DNA from: JBGLNL01 sp964548045
GTDB taxonomy: Bacteria; Chloroflexota; Dehalococcoidia; SZUA-161; SpSt-899
Assembly (NCBI GenBank): GCA_964548045.1
Contig: CAZJQZ010000095.1
Span: forward strand, 1 to 9,121
Length of the DNA stretch: 9,121 bases
Direction: 5' to 3'
Positions within the stretch are counted from its first letter, which is position 1; the number at the start of each line of letters is the position of its first letter. Under the pieces are notes generated by a model. The model searched no databases, was not told the DNA's origin, and was given only the letters and a program-made list of their open reading frames with translations. The translations under genes and the position numbers were made by a program. Shown here one piece after another: positions 6,714 through 9,121 of this stretch.

Positions 6714-9060
6714 ACAAAATGGCTACGGTGACTCCGTCGCCCCCTTCTTCATGCTTGCCGCTACGAAATGATCGGATGAGCGGATGGGAAGCCAGCATAT
6801 CGCGAACAATCTGCCTTACCGTTCCGGTCCCGTAACCGTGAATGATGCGCACCTCATGGAAACCGGCAATCGAAACATCATTGAGATAGGCATCCAGATC
6901 GGGTTCCACCTCTTCGGCCCGCTTGCCCCGGAGATCAAGTTCCAGTGAGTGGTGCCTCTGTTCTCCCCCCATTTTCAGCGTGTGCGAACGAAGGGGCGCA
7001 GCTTCATCCGTTATTTCGATCTTTTCCACATCTTCCACGCTCACTTTGAACTTCGTTTTCCCAGCCTGGATTTCGATTTCCCCGGTTTTCTCGGTTCGGG
7101 CCATCACTGTGCCACGAATGTTGGTATCAATTATCCTGACTGCATCCCCAACCGAAATGCTTTCAATTTCAGCAGCGTCACGGCTTGGCGGTGTTCTCCA
7201 GGGCTCCGATTCGAGCCGCTCACGCACCGAATCAATAATGGTTCCTGCCTGCTCGATTTTCTGTTTCGATTTCGCTTTCTTGAGCTCCGAAGATGCCTGG
7301 CGGATTTGTTTGCGTAGTTCAGCAGCTTCCGTTGTAATTTGCACTCTTTCCTTCAGGATAATATCCTGTTTTTCAACCTCCAGCGCTTCAAGAGCCTCTT
7401 CAGCCTGCTTTTTTAACCCGGCAACCACTTCTCTTTCTTTAGCCAGTTCTGTCCGTTCAGCCCGCGCCGCTTCCTTCGCGCTGGAAAGCTCAGTCAGGAG
7501 CGATTCCATTTCCGGTGTGCCCTTCGGCAATACTTCTCGGGCGGAATCGATAATATCGGGAGGCAATCCCAATTGAGAAGCTATCGCCAGAGCATTGCTC
7601 CCTCCCGGCACTCCCGGAACCATGTGATAAGTGGGGGCCAGAGTAACGGAATCGAATTCCATCGAGGAATTTTGTAATCCCGGTGTTGTGTGGGCAAAGA
7701 CCTTGAGTTCCCCAAAATGGGTGGTTGCCACGACCAGCGTTTCCTTTTTCACAAAATGAAGCAGGATGGATCGGGCCAGCGCGGCCCCTTCCGCAGGATC
7801 AGTACTGGTGCCCAGTTCGTCCAGCAGCACCAGACTCCTGTGAGTAGACATTCGAATAATCCGCACTATGTTTCCCATGTGCCAACTGAAGCTGGAAAGC
7901 GTCTCTTCAATACTCTGCTCATCGCCGATATCGGCAAAAACATTATCGAAAATGGGAATCTGACTTCCCTCCGAAGCGGGGATTGGGATGCCCGACTGGG
8001 CCATCAGAGCCAGTAGCCCCATGGTTTTCAGTGCTACTGTTTTGCCACCGGTGTTCGGCCCGGTGATAATCAGCCCGGAAAAATCAGCCCCTACCTCCAC
8101 CGAAAGCGGCACCACCCGCCCTTTGAGCAGCGGGTGCCTGGCATCGACCAGTTTCAGTGATCCCGGTTTCTCACTATCCGTGATTTGAGGTTCGGCGGCA
8201 TTGACGCTTCTGGCGTATTTCGCCTTTGCCAGCACCACATCGAGTTGGGCTATCAGGCCAACGTTGGCGCCGAGATCTTCGCTATTCTCTGCTATCTCCT
8301 CGCTGAGGCCGGCCAGAATCCGCTGAATTTCCCGATCTTCCTCCAGAGCCAGCTGGCGCAGATTGTTACCCAATTCAACAGTCAGTAACGGTTCTATAAA
8401 AACCGTGGCGCCGGTATTAGAGACATCGTGGATAATGCCCTTCATTGCCACCTGAAATTCCGTTTTGATGGGAATTACGTATCGGCCTCCCCTGTCTGTG
8501 ATCAGCGATTCTTGCAACATTGGCTGAACCGATTCTGATCTCAGGATGCCTTCCAGCCGGTTCATCAGTTGCCGATGTGAGTCTTTTAACTCATAGCGCA
8601 CTTCCGCCAGCCGAGCCGAAGCGGAATCCAGTATCTCTCCGGCAGGATCAATGCAGCGGGCAATCTCTTCTTCCAGATAAGGAAGAACTACGATCTGCTG
8701 AGCTATACTCCACAGATTGGGGAAATCATCCGCCAGTCTCCTGAAAGAGGCAGACAGATTGTTGGCCGTCGCCACTGTAGAGCGAACATCGAGCAATGTC
8801 TGGGGATCGAGCACTTTCCCCAGAGATGCCATTCCGACGGCATCCCGAACATCAACGGGTCGACCAATAGAAAAGTCTGCTTCCCATGCAAGGAACTGTC
8901 TGGCTTCGGCCGATTGTTTAAGCAGTCTCGAAACCTCTATTACATTTGTGGATGGCAGAAGATTTTCTACTAGCTCGCAACTGGCAGAAAAAGACGTAAA
9001 GCCAGTGAGTATCTCCCTCACTTTGGGGAATTCCAGCATTTCAAAGCTTTTATTGTCCAT
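6712..9060 (-). CDS. mutS2: MutS2 family ATPase with C-terminal Smr domain
   Basis: Full-length MutS2, 782 residues, close to the usual ~785. The N-terminal core and clamp (about 1-310) lack the MutS mismatch-reading domain. The ABC-type ATPase follows: Walker A GPNTGGKT (334-341), ADIGDEQSIEETLSSFS (376-392) as the signature region, Walker B LVLLDELG with Asp414/Glu415, and TTHFGELK (446-453). A long charged coiled coil (about 515-610) leads to a KOW-like segment (about 635-680), then the Smr domain (about 705-782) with LDLRG (708-712) and HGYGTG (741-746) intact. In some bacteria MutS2 suppresses recombination; in Bacillus subtilis it binds collided ribosomes and splits them, with Smr and KOW contributing. 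All key motifs look functional. The ATG at 9060 has GGTGGTG about eight bases upstream. The next gene downstream encodes a VLRF1-like peptidyl-tRNA hydrolase, which favours the ribosome-rescue role here. Confidence 0.96.
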   Translation of the reverse strand: MDNKSFEMLEFPKVREILTGFTSFSASCELVENLLPSTNVIEVSRLLKQSAEARQFLAWEADFSIGRPVDVRDAVGMASLGKVLDPQTLLDVRSTVATANNLSASFRRLADDFPNLWSIAQQIVVLPYLEEEIARCIDPAGEILDSASARLAEVRYELKDSHRQLMNRLEGILRSESVQPMLQESLITDRGGRYVIPIKTEFQVAMKGIIHDVSNTGATVFIEPLLTVELGNNLRQLALEEDREIQRILAGLSEEIAENSEDLGANVGLIAQLDVVLAKAKYARSVNAAEPQITDSEKPGSLKLVDARHPLLKGRVVPLSVEVGADFSGLIITGPNTGGKTVALKTMGLLALMAQSGIPIPASEGSQIPIFDNVFADIGDEQSIEETLSSFSWHMGNIVRIIRMSTHRSLVLLDELGTSTDPAEGAALARSILLHFVKKETLVVATTHFGELKVFAHTTPGLQNSSMEFDSVTLAPTYHMVPGVPGGSNALAIASQLGLPPDIIDSAREVLPKGTPEMESLLTELSSAKEAARAERTELAKEREVVAGLKKQAEEALEALEVEKQDIILKERVQITTEAAELRKQIRQASSELKKAKSKQKIEQAGTIIDSVRERLESEPWRTPPSRDAAEIESISVGDAVRIIDTNIRGTVMARTEKTGEIEIQAGKTKFKVSVEDVEKIEITDEAAPLRSHTLKMGGEQRHHSLELDLRGKRAEEVEPDLDAYLNDVSIAGFHEVRIIHGYGTGTVRQIVRDMLASHPLIRSFRSGKHEEGGDGVTVAIL

Positions 9061-9121
9061 TAGTGCTTCACCACCATTTTACGTAGCCGGCCGCCAAATT
9101 TCCACCTCCGGCTATGAACAA
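9060..9121 (-). CDS. Possible 3' end of an upstream minus-strand gene abutting mutS2
   Basis: One frame runs open from the right edge and reads VHSRRWKFGGRLRKMVVKH before a TAA that overlaps the mutS2 ATG by one base (TAATG), a common coupling arrangement. A second frame is also open and ends at 9068 (ending AAGYVKWW). Only about 19 residues are visible and no family can be recognised. The basic composition of the first and its TAATG overlap make it the better candidate. Confidence 0.35.
   Translation of the reverse strand, partial: VHSRRWKFGGRLRKMVVKH

Noticed and set aside
6923..7576. Plus-strand open frame of 217 codons, very rich in serine
   Set aside because: It is the antisense shadow of the MutS2 coiled-coil and linker. 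The serine-rich composition reflects complementary codons, not a real protein.

Overview
The window looks like bacterial chromosome of intermediate GC. It is densely coded, with short intergenic gaps, and shows no phage, insertion-sequence, CRISPR, tRNA or rRNA signature. MutS2 plus a small Vms1-type (VLRF1) release factor, a solo CheB methylesterase, a multi-PAS sensor and a TetR-ABC-FtsX cassette would fit a Chloroflexota (Dehalococcoidia-like) genome. That lineage is inferred from gene content and is not proven here.

Layout: (1) 1-1449, minus: 5' part of a multi-PAS sensor that runs off the left edge. Its last ~40 visible codons are not PAS but the C-terminal part of a methylmalonate-semialdehyde-type aldehyde dehydrogenase, joined in frame inside a short peptide that both families share. 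(2) 1529-5193, minus: a compact operon in the order TetR regulator, ABC ATPase, 8-TM FtsX/MacB-type permease. The regulator overlaps the ATPase by 8 bp, and 4 bp separate ATPase and permease. A near-perfect 20-bp palindromic operator sits just downstream of a plausible promoter before the regulator gene. (3) 5346-5921, plus: stand-alone CheB catalytic domain, divergent from tetR. (4) 5926-9060, minus: mutS2 followed after 39 bp by a Vms1/VLRF1-like peptidyl-tRNA hydrolase gene, which converges on cheB with a 4-bp gap. The last ~60 bases probably hold the 3' end of another minus-strand gene abutting mutS2.

How the genes may work together: the TetR-ABC-FtsX cassette is probably a ligand-inducible export or membrane-remodelling transporter that represses itself until induced. 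The most interesting pairing is mutS2 with the VLRF1-like gene. MutS2 carries a C-terminal Smr domain, and in Bacillus subtilis MutS2 acts on collided ribosomes and splits them. Splitting leaves peptidyl-tRNA on the large subunit, which is the substrate that Vms1/ANKZF1-type VLRF1 domains hydrolyse in eukaryotes. Together the two genes may be a two-step ribosome-rescue module. The second item to check is the PAS/aldehyde-dehydrogenase chimera at the left edge, which is either a real microhomology fusion or an assembly join.
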